DNA of 64,000 bases from Quisquiliibacterium transsilvanicum (lineage in GTDB: Bacteria > Pseudomonadota > Gammaproteobacteria > Burkholderiales > Burkholderiaceae_E): contig NZ_JACHGB010000005.1 of the NCBI RefSeq assembly GCF_014202215.1, forward strand, positions 483,753-547,752, read 5' to 3'. The notes beneath the pieces were generated by a model, which was not told where the DNA came from, searched no databases, and saw only the letters and a program-made list of their open reading frames with translations. Numbering within the stretch: the stretch's first letter is position 1; the number at the start of each line of letters is the position of its first letter. Shown here in pieces: positions 9,901 to 18,040 of this stretch. Position numbers and translations under genes: made by a program.

Positions 9901-10459
9901 CGTACAGCCCCATGTCGAGGTAGTCCTGGACGTTGGCCGGGTTCAGGATGGGGAGCATCGCGCCGGCCAGCAGCTGGTCGCTCTGGTGCGGCAGCGTCGA
10001 GGACTGCGCGGCATGGTCGTCGCCGGCCACCAGCAGCACGCCGCCATGGCGCGAGCTGCCCGCGGCGTTGGCGTGCTTGATCACGTCCATGCTGCGGTCG
10101 ACGCCCGGACCCTTGCCGTACCAGATGCCGCAGACGCCGTCGACCTTGGCGCCCGGGTACAGGTTTACCTGCTGGCTGCCCCAGACCGCGGTGGCCGCCA
10201 GGTCTTCGTTCAGCCCGGGCTGGAAGCGCACCTGATGCTCGGCGAGGTGCCGGCCGGCCGCCCACAGGGCTTCGTCGTAGCCGCCGACCGGCGAGCCCCG
10301 GTAGCCGGAGATGAAGCCGCCGGTGTTCAGCCCGGCGGCGCGGTCGCGCTGGACCTGCATGATCGGCAGGCGGACCAGCGCCTGGATCCCCGACAGGTAG
10401 ATGCGGCCGGATGCGAGCGTGTACTTGTCGTCGAGTGCGACGGGGGCGAGTGTGGGCAT
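6992..10459 (-). CDS. Indolepyruvate ferredoxin oxidoreductase family protein (fused IorA-IorB), copy 2
   Basis: A 1155-residue paralogue of the downstream copy with the same domain order. The N-terminal alpha domain has GGFISGYRGSPVGGYD near residue 45, the thiamine-diphosphate domain has FCSGCPHNTSTKLP near 433 and GDGTYAHSG, the Fe-S segment has CEGCGDC near 636 and CNKDFSC, and the gamma domain starts VTGIGGTGVLTVGA near 730. The ATG at 10459 follows AGGAG by six bases. It is the first gene of the leftward operon and faces the Crp/Fnr gene across a 117-bp gap. The two copies are clearly diverged, for example around the residues after the FCSGCPHN motif, so this is an old duplication, plausibly with different 2-oxoacid preferences. 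Confidence 0.95.
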   Translation of the reverse strand: MPTLAPVALDDKYTLASGRIYLSGIQALVRLPIMQVQRDRAAGLNTGGFISGYRGSPVGGYDEALWAAGRHLAEHQVRFQPGLNEDLAATAVWGSQQVNLYPGAKVDGVCGIWYGKGPGVDRSMDVIKHANAAGSSRHGGVLLVAGDDHAAQSSTLPHQSDQLLAGAMLPILNPANVQDYLDMGLYGFALSRFSGCWVGFKAISETIESSASVYVDPARVRIVTPEFAMPPGGLNIRWPDPGVDAERRLHGPRMAAVAAFARANPVDHTVIDAPQARFGIFATGKAYLDARQALSDLGIDEARARQLGIRVRKVGLTWPLEEDGARRFAQGLQDVLVVEEKAAFVEAQLVRLLYNLPAGSRPSVVGKLDEERRVLLKSEGDLAPLLVARAIVARLARLGLADDALRERMDRLEGFERHTQALALPAVQRTPFFCSGCPHNTSTKLPEGSRGMAGIGCHIMVMWQPARRTATYSAMGGEGAAWIGQAPFSADTHVFQNLGDGTYAHSGLLAIRAAAAAGVNITYKILYNDAVAMTGGQPAEGSFTVPQIARQVHDEGAKRVTIVTDEPEKYAQVTDLPPGAVVHHRRQLDQVQRELREVPGLTVLIYDQTCAAEKRRRRKRGEFPDPPRRVFINDAVCEGCGDCSVKSNCISVKPLDTELGRKRFIDQSSCNKDFSCLEGFCPSFVTVEGGSVRRAARAGASAQQLAQGALPEPAPAALTQPYSILVTGIGGTGVLTVGALLGMAAHLEGKGCSVLDNTGAAQKNGAVTSHVRLAPTPEQLVGQRIAAGGTDLVLGCDMVVAASGPVLATVDEGRTRAVINTRLEPTAASVIDPDLVVGAASMTEPLVAAVGAERVDFVEATRLATALMGDSIATNLFMVGYAWQKGLIPLGLAAIERAIALNGVAVDANKATLLWGRLAAHDAAAVAQAAGTGAASSEPAPPQTLEELVERRAALLSDYQDQAWAARYRALVDATVQAERRVTRGSTQLADAVARNFHKLMAYKDEYEVARLYTDGRFLQKVRASFDGDFQLNFHLAPPLLARRDPASGELVKRSYGPWMLGAMRLLARMRRLRGTALDPFGRSAERRAERALIDEYERTIGELLGRLDIGNLPVAVQLARLPEKIRGFGHVKDRNLEQARSERELLLRRFGEAK

Positions 10460-10576
10460 TACGGCTCCTGCGCAGATCGGTCCACCCTACACGCCGGGAA
10501 ACGCGCGGAATGTAAGAGAACGTACAATTCCCTGCGTCGGGATTCCGCAAGCGCGACATCGGGGAAGGGGGAGGAC
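10460..10576. promoter_or_regulatory. Divergent regulatory region between the 2-oxoacid operon and the Crp/Fnr gene
   Basis: This 117-bp gap separates divergent genes and is poorer in GC than its surroundings. It holds an inverted repeat, GCGGAAT at 10505-10511 and ATTCCGC at 10542-10548, with a third ATTCC at 10527-10531. A TACAAT hexamer at 10523-10528 could be a rightward -10 element; no convincing -35 is visible. The symmetrical repeat is a candidate operator for the adjacent Crp/Fnr protein, but it does not match the FNR (TTGAT-N4-ATCAA) or CRP consensus. Assignment is inference. Confidence 0.4.
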
Positions 10577-11320
10577 TTGGACAGGAGGGACTGGATTCGT
10601 GTGCTCGAGCGCGACCCCTGGTTCGCCAGCCTCGAGCCGGAGCTCGCCGAACTGATGCTCTCGCTCGCCGTGGAGCGGAAGTTCCGCGCCAACGAGATCG
10701 TCTACAGCGCGAACGATGCGCCGTCGGGCATCTACGGCGTGCTCAGCGGCGGCGTGCGGCTGTCGCAGTACACGGCCTCGGGAAAACACATCCTCTTCTC
10801 CACTTTCAGCCCGGGTGCCTGGTTCGGCGTGATCTCCGAATTCGACGGGCTGCCGCGTCCGCACAATGCCGTGACGGTGGAGCCCACCCGGCTGCTGCAC
10901 CTGTCCAGCGCGGCTTTCCGCGAGATCGTCTCGCGCGACTGGCGCCACTGCTTCGCGATGGCGCGGTGCGTCGTGGTGCTGTTCCGCGGCGCGCTCGGCC
11001 TGCTGTCGGAGCTGCGTTCTCTGCCGTATCCGGCGCGGGTCGCGCAGACGCTGCTGGCGATCTCGGATCACGAGGTGGCCGTCGGCGGCGCAGACGCCGC
11101 TCCGCGCGTCACGCAGGACGAACTCGCCGCGATGGTCGGGGTGACGCGGCAGACCATCAGCAGGCTGCTCCACGATTGGGAAGCAGCCGGTCTGGTGGCG
11201 CGCGGCTACGGACGCGTGCGGATCCTCGATCACCTCGGGCTCGGGCGGATCTCGGCGATGGAGGTGTACGAGGGCAGTCCGGACAGACCGGCGCAGCGGG
11301 GCCTGCGTCCCGGGCGCTGA
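10577..11320 (+). CDS. Crp/Fnr family transcriptional regulator
   Basis: A regulator of about 247 residues with an N-terminal cyclic-nucleotide-binding-like beta-barrel (GIYGVLSGGVRLSQY near residue 52, FSPGAWFGVISEFDG near 75) and a C-terminal winged helix-turn-helix (TQDELAAMVGVTRQTISRLL near residue 177). The N-terminal cysteines of the oxygen sensor FNR are absent, so it is not an FNR-type Fe-S sensor. The start is uncertain: no ATG fits, TTG at 10577 lies closely after GGGGGAGG, and GTG at 10601 lies 12 bases after AGGAGG. Its position divergent from the oxidoreductase operon suggests that it controls that operon and perhaps itself. The effector is unknown. Confidence 0.9.
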   Translation: MDRRDWIRVLERDPWFASLEPELAELMLSLAVERKFRANEIVYSANDAPSGIYGVLSGGVRLSQYTASGKHILFSTFSPGAWFGVISEFDGLPRPHNAVTVEPTRLLHLSSAAFREIVSRDWRHCFAMARCVVVLFRGALGLLSELRSLPYPARVAQTLLAISDHEVAVGGADAAPRVTQDELAAMVGVTRQTISRLLHDWEAAGLVARGYGRVRILDHLGLGRISAMEVYEGSPDRPAQRGLRPGR

Positions 11321-11360
11321 TCCGGGGAGCCCGCTGCCGCACCGAATCGCCGGCGCGAGA

Positions 11361-13031
11361 TCACTTGCTGCCGAGCCCCTGCAGCGGATCGTCCTGCTGG
11401 GTTGGCGCAAGCGGGACGTCCAGCGTGCGCAGCGACTTCTCGACCTGCGCGGGCGCCATCGTCTCTGGCTTCGCCAGCCCTGAGGAGACGATTCCAGGAA
11501 ACGCGATCACCAGGCCCACCATCACCAGCTGGATCACCACGAAGGGGATAGCGCCGACATAGAGCTGGCCCCAGGTGATCCCCCTGATCCGCCTCGAGGT
11601 CACCGGGTCGACGTAGTCTTCCTTGGGCGAGACGCTGCGCAGGAAGAACAGCGCCGCACCGAAGGGCGGATGCATGAACGAGGTCTGCATGTTGATGCTC
11701 AGCAGGATTCCGAACCAGACCAGGTCGATTCCCAGCTTGTCCGCGACCGGGGCCAGCAGCGGCACCACGATGAAGGCCAGCTCGAAGAAGTCGAGGAAGA
11801 AGGCCAGCAGGAAGACCATCAGGTTCACGATCAGCAGGAAGCCGAGTGTCCCGCCGGGCATCCGGTCGAACAGGTGCTCCACCCACAGGTGGCCGTCGAC
11901 CGCGTAGAAGGTCAGGCTGAAGATCCGCGCACCCATCACGATGAACAGCACGAACGCCGTCAGCCGTGCCGTCGTGTTCATCGCCTGGCGCAGCAGCCCG
12001 ACGTTCAGCCGGCGCTTGACGATTGCCAGGGCGATCGCTCCGGTGGCGCCCATCGCGCCGCCCTCGGTGGGGGTGGCCAGGCCGATGAAGATGCTGCCCA
12101 GGACGAGGAAGATCAGCGCGAGCGGCGGCACAAGCGAGAAGACCGTCTTCTCGGCCACCGACGAGAGGAGCTTCAGCCCCAGCAGGCGGTTCAGGGCCGT
12201 CAGCGCGAACACGATGGCTCCGCCCCAGGCGACGACGACAACGACGGTCTCGTCGGGCGGCGCCCCCGCGGGGCGCATGGCCTGGGCGATGGCGATCACC
12301 GCGCAGAAGATCGCGCCAAGCACGAGCAGCGACGGCAGGCCGGTCGCGCCTTTCGGACCGACCAGGGTGCGCGCCTCCAGCGGCACGCTTGGCGCGGTCG
12401 CAGGCCGGAACACGGTGCACAGGAACACGAAGAACGCGTACAGGCCAACCAGGATGAGGCCGGGCAGGAAGGCGCCGCGGTACATCTCGCCGACCGAGCG
12501 GCCCAGCGCGTCGGCCAGCACGATGAGCACCAGCGACGGAGGAATGATCTGTGCGAGGGTTCCCGAGGCCGCGATCACGCCGGTGGCCAGCCGCGGATCG
12601 TAGCCATAGCGGAGCATGATCGGCAGCGAGATCAGGCCCATCGAGATCACCGACGCCGCCACGACGCCGGTGGTGGCCGCGAGCAGCGCGCCCACCAGGA
12701 TCACCGCGTAGGCGATGCCGCCGCGCACCGAGCCGAACAGCTGGCCGATCGTGTCGAGCAGGTCCTCGGCCATCCCGCTTCGCTCCAGGATGAGCCCCAT
12801 GAAGGTGAAGAACGGGATCGCCAGCAGCGTGTCGTTCATCATCAGCCCGAACAGGCGGTCCGGGAGCGCCTGGAACAGGGCCGGCGACAGCAGGCCGAGT
12901 TCGATGCCGATCAGTCCGAACAGCAGGCCGCAGGCCGCGAGCGCGAAGGCCACCGGGAAGCCGATCAGCATGAAGGCGACCATCGCCGCGAACATGATCG
13001 GTGCGAGGTTGGCGGAAATGAAGGCGATCAT
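11361..13031 (-). CDS. dctM: TRAP transporter large permease subunit (DctM family)
   Basis: A 556-residue inner-membrane protein, the transport channel of a tripartite ATP-independent periplasmic (TRAP) transporter that uses a sodium gradient to take up organic acids. It has many hydrophobic segments from residue 1 on (MIAFISANLAPIMFAAMVAF), plus family blocks such as IPFFTFMGLILERSG near 75 and FLDFFELAFIVVPLLAP near 430. It is longer than a typical 430-residue DctM because of an expanded central region. The ATG at 13031 overlaps the dctQ stop by four bases (ATGA), so the two are translationally coupled. It is the last gene of the dctP-ilvD-dctQ-dctM operon and converges on the Crp/Fnr gene with a 40-bp gap. 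Confidence 0.95.
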   Translation of the reverse strand: MIAFISANLAPIMFAAMVAFMLIGFPVAFALAACGLLFGLIGIELGLLSPALFQALPDRLFGLMMNDTLLAIPFFTFMGLILERSGMAEDLLDTIGQLFGSVRGGIAYAVILVGALLAATTGVVAASVISMGLISLPIMLRYGYDPRLATGVIAASGTLAQIIPPSLVLIVLADALGRSVGEMYRGAFLPGLILVGLYAFFVFLCTVFRPATAPSVPLEARTLVGPKGATGLPSLLVLGAIFCAVIAIAQAMRPAGAPPDETVVVVVAWGGAIVFALTALNRLLGLKLLSSVAEKTVFSLVPPLALIFLVLGSIFIGLATPTEGGAMGATGAIALAIVKRRLNVGLLRQAMNTTARLTAFVLFIVMGARIFSLTFYAVDGHLWVEHLFDRMPGGTLGFLLIVNLMVFLLAFFLDFFELAFIVVPLLAPVADKLGIDLVWFGILLSINMQTSFMHPPFGAALFFLRSVSPKEDYVDPVTSRRIRGITWGQLYVGAIPFVVIQLVMVGLVIAFPGIVSSGLAKPETMAPAQVEKSLRTLDVPLAPTQQDDPLQGLGSK

Positions 13032-13621
13032 GCGCGCTCTCCCGGCAGGCGGGCTTCTGCCAGCACCTCCAGCGGATCGGGTGGCGCGGCCGCTGCGGCG
13101 CCCGGAGGCGGGGGCAGATCGATGCCCCGGAGCCGGGCAACGCGCTTGACGAGCTCGGACAGGCCCTGCAGGAAGAGCAGCGCGAAGCCCACCGGAACCA
13201 GCAGCCAGGCCGGCCACAGCAGCAGCCCGCCGGCGCTCGCCGAATGCTCCGAGCCGACGTAGGTGCGAATCAGCACCGGCAGCGTCAGCCATGCGGTGAT
13301 CAGGGTGACGGGCATCAGGAACACCAGGATTCCGAAGATGTCGATCCACATCCGCTTGCGCTCTGACAGCCGCACGAACAGCACGTCGATGCGGACATGC
13401 TCGTTGCGCAGCAGCGTGTAGCCGCCGTTGAGCAGGAAGATGGCTGCGAACAGGTAGAGCTGGAGTTCCAGCGCCGCGTTGGAGCCCATGCTCATGGTCT
13501 TGCGCAGCACTGCGTTCGCGGAGCTGACCAGCACCACGACCAGGACGAGCCAGGACACGGACTCGCCGATCGCGGCGTTCAGCCGATCGATGATCCTCGA
13601 AAACCGTAGGAGAAGTTTCAC
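13028..13621 (-). CDS. dctQ: TRAP transporter small permease subunit (DctQ family)
   Basis: A 197-residue membrane protein with four predicted hydrophobic segments, the small TRAP permease subunit that pairs with DctM. The start is GTG at 13621 with AAGGA about nine bases upstream. Hydrophobic stretches are at about residues 20-38, 50-65, 90-115 and 130-150. The C-terminal tail is rich in Pro and Ala (around residue 175) and looks unstructured. The gene begins 25 bp after the ilvD stop and overlaps dctM by four bases, so it is part of the same transcript. Family assignment rests on size, topology and position directly ahead of a clear dctM. Confidence 0.92.
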   Translation of the reverse strand: MKLLLRFSRIIDRLNAAIGESVSWLVLVVVLVSSANAVLRKTMSMGSNAALELQLYLFAAIFLLNGGYTLLRNEHVRIDVLFVRLSERKRMWIDIFGILVFLMPVTLITAWLTLPVLIRTYVGSEHSASAGGLLLWPAWLLVPVGFALLFLQGLSELVKRVARLRGIDLPPPPGAAAAAPPDPLEVLAEARLPGERA

Positions 13622-13646
13622 GAGTTGATTCCTTGCGACTGTGCGC

Positions 13647-15497
13647 TCAGCGCTCGTAGGCCGACAGGTCGCGCACCGCGCCGCGGTCGGCGGAGGTGGC
13701 CAGCAGCGCGTAGGCCTTCAGCGCGGTCGACACCCTGCGCTCGCGCGGCTTCGGTTTCCATGCAGCATGGCCGCGGCGCATCTCGGCCTGCCTGCGCTCG
13801 TCGAGTTCGGTGTCGTCGATGCGCAGGTGTATGCGACGGCCGGGGATGTCGATCTCGATCGCGTCGCCGTCGCGCACCAGCGCAATGGCTCCTCCAGAAG
13901 CCGCCTCGGGGGACATGTGGCCCACGGACAGACCCGAGGTGGCGCCCGAGAATCGGCCGTCGGTGATCAGCGCGCAGACCTTGTCCAGGCCGTGCGCCTT
14001 GAGCAGGATGGTCAGCTTCACCATTTCCTGCATCCCCGGCCCTCCGCGAGGGCCCTCGTAGCGGATCACCATCACGTGGCCCGGCTTCACCGCGCCGGAG
14101 ACGATGGCCTCGGCGCCGTCGTTCTCGCTGTCGAACACGATGGCCTTGCCGTTGAACTTCAGGATGCTCTCGTGCACCCCGGCCGTCTTGACCACGCAGC
14201 CGTCGGGAGAGAGGTTGCCGCGCAGCACCGCCAGCCCGCCGTCCTGCGAGTACGCATGCGCGCCGTCGCGGATGCAGCCCTCGGCGCGGTCCAGGTCGAG
14301 GTCAGGATAGCGCTCGGCCTGCGAGAACGCAGACAGGCTCGGCACGCCGCCGGGCGCCGCCCGGAAGAAATGCACCACCGCCGCCGAGGGCGCGCCGCGC
14401 ACGTCCCATTGCGCGAGGGCTTCGCGCAGGCTCGGCGAATGCACGCTCGGCACCTCCAGGTCGAGCAGGTCCAGCCGAGCCAGCTCGCCGAGGATGCCCA
14501 TCACGCCGCCGGCGCGGTGCACGTCTTCCACGTGCCACAGCGGGGTCGACGGGGACAGCTTGCACAGGTTGGGCGTGCTGCGCGAGATCCGGTCGATGTC
14601 GTCCAGCGTGAAGTTCACGCCGCCCTCGTGGGCGGCCGCCAGCAGGTGCAGCACCGTGTTGGTGGAGCCGCCCATCGCCACGTCCATGCGCATCGCGTTC
14701 TCGAAGGCGCGCCGCGAGGCGATCGCTCGCGGCAGCACGCCTGCCTGGCCCTCGACGTAGTGGCGCTGGCAGAGCTCGACGATCAGCCGTGCAGCATCCA
14801 GGAAGAGTTGGCGTCGGTCGGCGTGCGTGGCCACCACGGTTCCGTTGCCGGGCAGCGCGAGGCCGAGCGCCTCGGTCAGGCAGTTCATCGAGTTGGCGGT
14901 GAACATCCCCGAGCACGATCCGCAGGTCGGACAGGCGGAGCGCTCCAGTTCTGCCACTTCCTGTGCGGTGGAGTTCGGGTTGCCCCAGGCCACCGCCATC
15001 GTGACGACATCCACCTTCTCGATGGCATCGCCCTTGAGGATCTTGCCGGCCTCCATCGGCCCGCCCGAGACGAACACCACCGGGATGTCCAGCCGCATCG
15101 CGGCCATCAGCATCCCCGGAGTGATCTTGTCGCAGTTGGAGATGCAGACCATGGCGTCGGCGCAGTGCGCGTTCACCATGTACTCGACCGAATCGGCGAT
15201 CAGGTCGCGCGAGGGCAACGAGTAGAGCATGCCGTCGTGGCCGTTGGCGATGCCGTCGTCGACCGCGATGGTGTTGAACTCCTTGGCCACGCCGCCGGCC
15301 GCCTCGATCTCGCGCGCCACCAGTTGCCCCATGTCCTTCAGGTGGACGTGGCCGGGCACGAACTGGGTGAACGAGTTGACGACCGCCACGATGGGCTTGT
15401 CGAAGTCGTCGTCCCGCATTCCGGTTGCGCGCCAGAGCGCCCGGGCCCCCATGGCCGCGGAGCCCTGGGTGACCCGGCTGGATCGATAGGTCGGCAT
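13647..15497 (-). CDS. ilvD: Dihydroxy-acid dehydratase
   Basis: A 616-residue dihydroxy-acid dehydratase that converts 2,3-dihydroxy-isovalerate or -methylvalerate to the 2-oxoacid in valine and isoleucine synthesis. It has the same length as the Escherichia coli enzyme and closely matches it over the N-terminus ([38 protein letters not shown]). Iron-sulfur ligand cysteines are in [12 protein letters not shown] near residue 125 and [15 protein letters not shown] near 195. The ATG at 15497 is 16 bp after the dctP stop, and the stop is 25 bp before dctQ. The gene therefore sits inside a TRAP transporter operon instead of with ilvBHC. Either the enzyme serves catabolism of an imported dihydroxy acid, or the operon joins branched-chain synthesis to oxoacid uptake. 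Confidence 0.95.
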   Translation of the reverse strand: MPTYRSSRVTQGSAAMGARALWRATGMRDDDFDKPIVAVVNSFTQFVPGHVHLKDMGQLVAREIEAAGGVAKEFNTIAVDDGIANGHDGMLYSLPSRDLIADSVEYMVNAHCADAMVCISNCDKITPGMLMAAMRLDIPVVFVSGGPMEAGKILKGDAIEKVDVVTMAVAWGNPNSTAQEVAELERSACPTCGSCSGMFTANSMNCLTEALGLALPGNGTVVATHADRRQLFLDAARLIVELCQRHYVEGQAGVLPRAIASRRAFENAMRMDVAMGGSTNTVLHLLAAAHEGGVNFTLDDIDRISRSTPNLCKLSPSTPLWHVEDVHRAGGVMGILGELARLDLLDLEVPSVHSPSLREALAQWDVRGAPSAAVVHFFRAAPGGVPSLSAFSQAERYPDLDLDRAEGCIRDGAHAYSQDGGLAVLRGNLSPDGCVVKTAGVHESILKFNGKAIVFDSENDGAEAIVSGAVKPGHVMVIRYEGPRGGPGMQEMVKLTILLKAHGLDKVCALITDGRFSGATSGLSVGHMSPEAASGGAIALVRDGDAIEIDIPGRRIHLRIDDTELDERRQAEMRRGHAAWKPKPRERRVSTALKAYALLATSADRGAVRDLSAYER

Positions 15498-15513
15498 CGT
15501 GGCTTCCGCTCGT

Positions 15514-16620
15514 TCAGCGCTTGCGGCTGCGCGCGACGGCGTTGCCGACGAACACGTCCAGGGGCGTCTCGTTCAGGCTGTACCAGCGGTAGGCGTCGTC
15601 CCGGAACTTCATGTAGTGGTCGTGGATCTTCTTGAAGATCGGGTTGCGCGCCGATTCAGCGGCGTAGAAGTCCATCGCCACTTCGTAGCCCCGCGCGATG
15701 ATGTCCTGCGGCATCGCCTTGACCTGGATTCCGGAAGCGATGATGCGCTGCAGCGCGGGCATGTTGAAGGCGTCGGCATAGGCCAGGCCGTCGGCGTTGT
15801 AGGCCCCCGCAGCGGCCAGGAAGGCCTTGCGATAGCCCTCCGGGAGCTTCTTCCAGTGATCTCGGTTGACGAAGAAGCACAACTGGTTCGTGTAGTCCCA
15901 GAAGCCCTGCGTGTAGTAGTACTTGGTGACACGCTGCAGATTGGTCTTTTCGTCGCCGACCGGAATCGCGTATTCGGCGGCGTCGATCGTGCCTTTCTCC
16001 AGCGAGGTGTAGATGTCGCTTGGCGGGATCATCTGCGGAATCACCCCCATTGCCGACAGGATCTCTCCGCCCAGGCCGGCGACCCGCATCTTCAGGCCCT
16101 CGAGGTCCTTCAGGCCCTTGATCTCCTTGCGGAACCAGCCGCCCATCTGGGCTCCGGTACTGCTCGACGGGATGTGCATCACGCCGTACTGGCTGTAGAG
16201 TTCCTTGTCGAGCAGCTCCGAGCCGCCGCCGAAACGCAGCCAGGCGTACTGCAGGCGGGCGTTCATGCCGAAGGGCACGCCGGTGCCGAACGCGAAGGCC
16301 TTGTTGATGCCGATGTAGAACAGCGACGCGGAGTAGGCAGCCTCGATCGTGCCGTTGCCCACCGCGTTGACCATCGCCGGCACCGGAACGATTTCATTGG
16401 CCTGGAAGAACTGGCAGGTGAACTTGCCGGCGGTCATCTGGCCGATCGAATCCATCACGTCCTGCTGGAGCTGGTAGATCTCGCCGAGGCTCTTCGGGTA
16501 GGAATTCTGGACCCGCCATTTGATCGTTGGGAGATTGTCCGACTGTGCGCTGGCGGCAGTCGTTGCAGCGGTGGCGGCCCCGCCCACGGCGAGGTTCCTG
16601 ACGAAATTGCGACGATCCAT
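15514..16620 (-). CDS. dctP: TRAP transporter substrate-binding protein (DctP/TakP-like, Tat-exported)
   Basis: A 368-residue periplasmic solute-binding protein of a TRAP transporter. It opens with a twin-arginine signal ([19 protein letters not shown], cleavage probably after ASA near residue 26), as is common for the TakP/oxoacid-binding branch. Later blocks such as [20 protein letters not shown] and [16 protein letters not shown], and a conserved Trp-rich C-terminal half, fit that branch, whose characterised members bind 2-oxoacids. The ATG at 16620 follows GGAGGAG by a good distance; longer frames upstream lack a start of this quality. It is the first gene of dctP-ilvD-dctQ-dctM and is divergent from an AraC regulator 331 bp away. 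Ligand is inference. Confidence 0.93.
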   Translation of the reverse strand: MDRRNFVRNLAVGGAATAATTAASAQSDNLPTIKWRVQNSYPKSLGEIYQLQQDVMDSIGQMTAGKFTCQFFQANEIVPVPAMVNAVGNGTIEAAYSASLFYIGINKAFAFGTGVPFGMNARLQYAWLRFGGGSELLDKELYSQYGVMHIPSSSTGAQMGGWFRKEIKGLKDLEGLKMRVAGLGGEILSAMGVIPQMIPPSDIYTSLEKGTIDAAEYAIPVGDEKTNLQRVTKYYYTQGFWDYTNQLCFFVNRDHWKKLPEGYRKAFLAAAGAYNADGLAYADAFNMPALQRIIASGIQVKAMPQDIIARGYEVAMDFYAAESARNPIFKKIHDHYMKFRDDAYRWYSLNETPLDVFVGNAVARSRKR

Positions 16621-16951
16621 GTTGCTCCTCCGGTTCTCGATGTGTCGTGACGGACGACCCCTCGAGGATTGTGGGTAGCCATGGAGAGGGCAGGAAAGGG
16701 CTTTCGCGGACGACTTGGAGGGATATCCGGACACGGCCGGCCGATGACGTGAGTTCCGGATCTGCGGCGCATTGCGGCAGCCGCGGCGGAAATCCGTTTC
16801 GAAGCAGGGGTGGCGTCCAGAGCCATGCTGACCTTTGGTGTCTAGTATTGAGGGGCATGACCGGGTTGATCGGGACTTGTTACGGGGTCGGGAATTGCAT
16901 GGTGGGCACCGCGTCGTCCACGGTTGTTGTGCACTGCAAGGAGAAAACGTC
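16621..16951. promoter_or_regulatory. Divergent intergenic region between the dctP operon and the araC-type regulator
   Basis: A 331-bp non-coding gap that must hold promoters for both directions. The dctP ribosome site (GGAGGAG) is at its left edge and the regulator's AAGGAG at 16938-16943 is at its right. A TAGTAT hexamer at 16843-16848 in a locally AT-richer stretch could be a rightward -10 element, but I see no good -35 partner. No strong inverted repeat or small gene stands out. AraC proteins usually bind direct repeats in such gaps; none was convincing by eye. Confidence 0.4.
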
Positions 16952-18019
16952 ATGCGAACCTCGGGAGCAAGACTGGATGAAGTGATCCATCCGATGCACA
17001 AGGCGCTGGTGCTGGTCGAAGCGCTCGCCAAGGAAAGCGTCGACGCAGGGCGCGCCCTGGAGGGCAGTGGCTTGCGCGAATGCGACCTCACCAACCCCGC
17101 GGCCCGCATGTCGGCGCGCCAGCTGCTCACGGTCTGCCGCAACGCGATGAGCCTCACCTCGGACCCGGTCTTCGCGATCCGCGCTGGCCGAAGGGTCCAC
17201 GCCACCCACCTGGGCTTCTTCGGCTTTGCGCTGATCTGCAGCGAGACGCAGCGCGTGGCGCTGGAGTGCGTCAGCCGCTACCGGGCACTTAGCACGCCGA
17301 TCATCGGAGTGGACTTCCGCGAGGAGGATGGGCGCTGCGTGCTCGAGTACTTCGACTCGCTCGATCTCGAAGATGACCTGTTCCGCTTCGTGCTCGACTT
17401 CCAGCTGGGGATCGGAGTCACGCTGCTCCAGGACCAGAACGGCGAAGGCTTCGCGGTGGACGCGATTCGCGTCTGCTATCCGGAATCGACCGACACTGGC
17501 GAGCGCGAGGGACTTCTAGAAGCGCCGATCGAGTTCGAGTGCGGGGAGAACGCCCTTGTCTGGGATGCGCGCTGGCTCGATCGGCCGCAGCCGTATGCAA
17601 ATTCACTGACCTCGGTCCTGGTGCGCGAGGCCTGCGAGCGAATGCTCGCGGGCGTGCAAGCCGAGACAGGGACGGCGGGTGTCGTCGCGAGGATGCTGGT
17701 CGAGGAACCTGGACGCTTCCCAGGGATCGAGGAGATCTCGGCGCGCCTGCACATGACCTCACGGACCCTGCGGCGCAAGCTGCAGGCCGAAGGCACCGCC
17801 TACGCCAGCATCCTGGCGTCCGTGCGGAAGGACCTGGCAATCCGCTACCTGCGCACCACCCGGATGAAGACGGCCGAAATCGCCGAGTCGCTCGGATTCT
17901 CCGATGTTGCAAGCTTCCGGCAGGCGTTCCGGAAGTGGACCGGGCGTCTGCCCAGTGACTATCGCGCCCGCGGGCGGGTCACAAGCAGCGGACGTTCCGA
18001 GCTTGCCGAAAGCGGCTGA
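16952..18019 (+). CDS. AraC family transcriptional regulator
   Basis: A 355-residue regulator with an N-terminal arabinose-binding-like domain of the OruR/ArgR-type AraC branch (residues about 20-210) and a C-terminal double helix-turn-helix domain (about 250-345). The second domain shows ISARLHMTSRTLRRKLQAEG and IAESLGFSDVASFRQAFRKW, the latter being the classic second-helix motif. The ATG at 16952 follows AAGGAG by eight bases. The gene is divergent from the dctP-ilvD-dctQM operon and is the natural candidate to control it in response to the transported acid. A second regulator of the same branch lies at 38456. Confidence 0.92.
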   Translation: MRTSGARLDEVIHPMHKALVLVEALAKESVDAGRALEGSGLRECDLTNPAARMSARQLLTVCRNAMSLTSDPVFAIRAGRRVHATHLGFFGFALICSETQRVALECVSRYRALSTPIIGVDFREEDGRCVLEYFDSLDLEDDLFRFVLDFQLGIGVTLLQDQNGEGFAVDAIRVCYPESTDTGEREGLLEAPIEFECGENALVWDARWLDRPQPYANSLTSVLVREACERMLAGVQAETGTAGVVARMLVEEPGRFPGIEEISARLHMTSRTLRRKLQAEGTAYASILASVRKDLAIRYLRTTRMKTAEIAESLGFSDVASFRQAFRKWTGRLPSDYRARGRVTSSGRSELAESG

Positions 18020-18040
18020 TGCTGCAGACAGGCTGCCAGG

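Noticed and set aside
6968..10576. Long plus-strand open frame continuous with the Crp/Fnr gene
   Set aside because: Only the part after about 10577 has family motifs. The rest is the antisense shadow of the second IOR gene.
11670..13262. 530-residue plus-strand frame over dctM and dctQ
   Set aside because: Antisense shadow of real membrane-protein genes. Its composition is Gln/His/Arg-rich and matches no family.
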